Source of the DNA: Modestobacter sp.
Lineage (GTDB): Bacteria; Actinomycetota; Actinomycetes; Mycobacteriales; Geodermatophilaceae
Direction: 5' to 3'
NCBI GenBank assembly: GCA_025966175.1
Contig: JAOPVN010000538.1
Location: 1 to 5,393 of the forward strand
DNA length: 5,393 nt
Shown: positions 5,257 through 5,393 of the stretch, one piece after another
Layout: each line of letters opens with the position of its first letter
How positions within the stretch are numbered: position 1 is the stretch's first letter
Program-made: the position numbers and the translations under genes
The notes under the pieces: model-generated
Databases searched by the model: none
Seen by the model: the letters and a program-made list of their open reading frames with translations, nothing else
Told to the model about the DNA's origin: nothing

Positions 5257-5393
5257 TCAGGCGGTGGCCCAGGCGGCGATGGCGGCGGTGACCTCCTCGG
5301 GCGCCTCCTCGTGCGGGAAGTGCCCCACGCCGGGCAGCTCGCGCCACTCGTAGGCCCCGGCCACGTAGCGGTCGGACCCGCGCGCGGTCGAGG
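5257..5393 (-). CDS. C-terminal end of an alpha/beta hydrolase (partial; position of ephE)
   Basis: Only the last 44 codons are in the window; the gene runs off the right edge. The stop is TGA at 5259-5257. The readable end includes the motif LPGVGHFPHEEAPEEV, the strand-and-loop that carries the catalytic His (5322-5320) of alpha/beta-hydrolase-fold enzymes such as epoxide hydrolases and haloalkane dehalogenases. It finishes with a short helix, VTAAIAAWATA. The gene converges on the marP-like gene, as Rv3670 (ephE, annotated as an epoxide hydrolase) does in M. tuberculosis. The nucleophile and acid residues lie outside, so the reaction cannot be assigned from the sequence here. The fold is well supported; the epoxide-hydrolase identity is inferred from synteny only. 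Confidence 0.8.
   Translation of the reverse strand, partial: STARGSDRYVAGAYEWRELPGVGHFPHEEAPEEVTAAIAAWATA

Overview
This GC-rich window looks like actinobacterial chromosome. Codon third positions are almost all G or C, GTG starts are common, and the Crp-family regulator reads very like the mycobacterial Crp/GlxR group. A member of the Geodermatophilaceae or a near relative fits best, but that placement comes from memory of protein character and not from a search. I see no mobile element, CRISPR array, tRNA or rRNA.

Layout, left to right: a cAMP-responsive Crp-type regulator (minus strand, 8-682); a 161-bp gap holding its probable promoter and several small palindromes; a 90-residue single-pass membrane protein (minus, 844-1116); a 153-bp divergent gap; then five plus-strand genes packed head to tail. 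These are nth (endonuclease III), a TlpA/thioredoxin-like lipoprotein, a NUDT7/NudL-type Nudix hydrolase (probable CoA pyrophosphatase), a cupredoxin-like lipoprotein and a MarP-type membrane serine protease. A strong hairpin follows at about 5163-5211, and then the C-terminal end of a convergent alpha/beta hydrolase (minus, 5257 to the window edge).

The gene order and strands match, as I recall it, the Mycobacterium tuberculosis block Rv3676 (crp), Rv3675, Rv3674c (nth), Rv3673c (thioredoxin-like), Rv3672c (Nudix), Rv3671c (marP), Rv3670 (ephE). The one clear difference is the added cupredoxin gene between the Nudix gene and marP. Each of the first three junctions of the plus-strand run is a 4-bp stop/start overlap (GTGA, GTGA, ATGA), and the fourth is a 3-bp gap, so the five genes are probably one translationally coupled operon.

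Three products of that operon act at or outside the membrane: a CPPC thiol-disulfide lipoprotein, a blue-copper-like lipoprotein and a protease whose Mycobacterium homologue needs a disulfide. That suggests an envelope redox and stress function. The most unusual detail is in the cupredoxin: the position normally held by the axial Met ligand is Gln, with the H-x4-Q spacing seen in stellacyanin-type copper sites. The window otherwise holds a conserved actinobacterial housekeeping neighbourhood, and I find no sign of a wholly new system.
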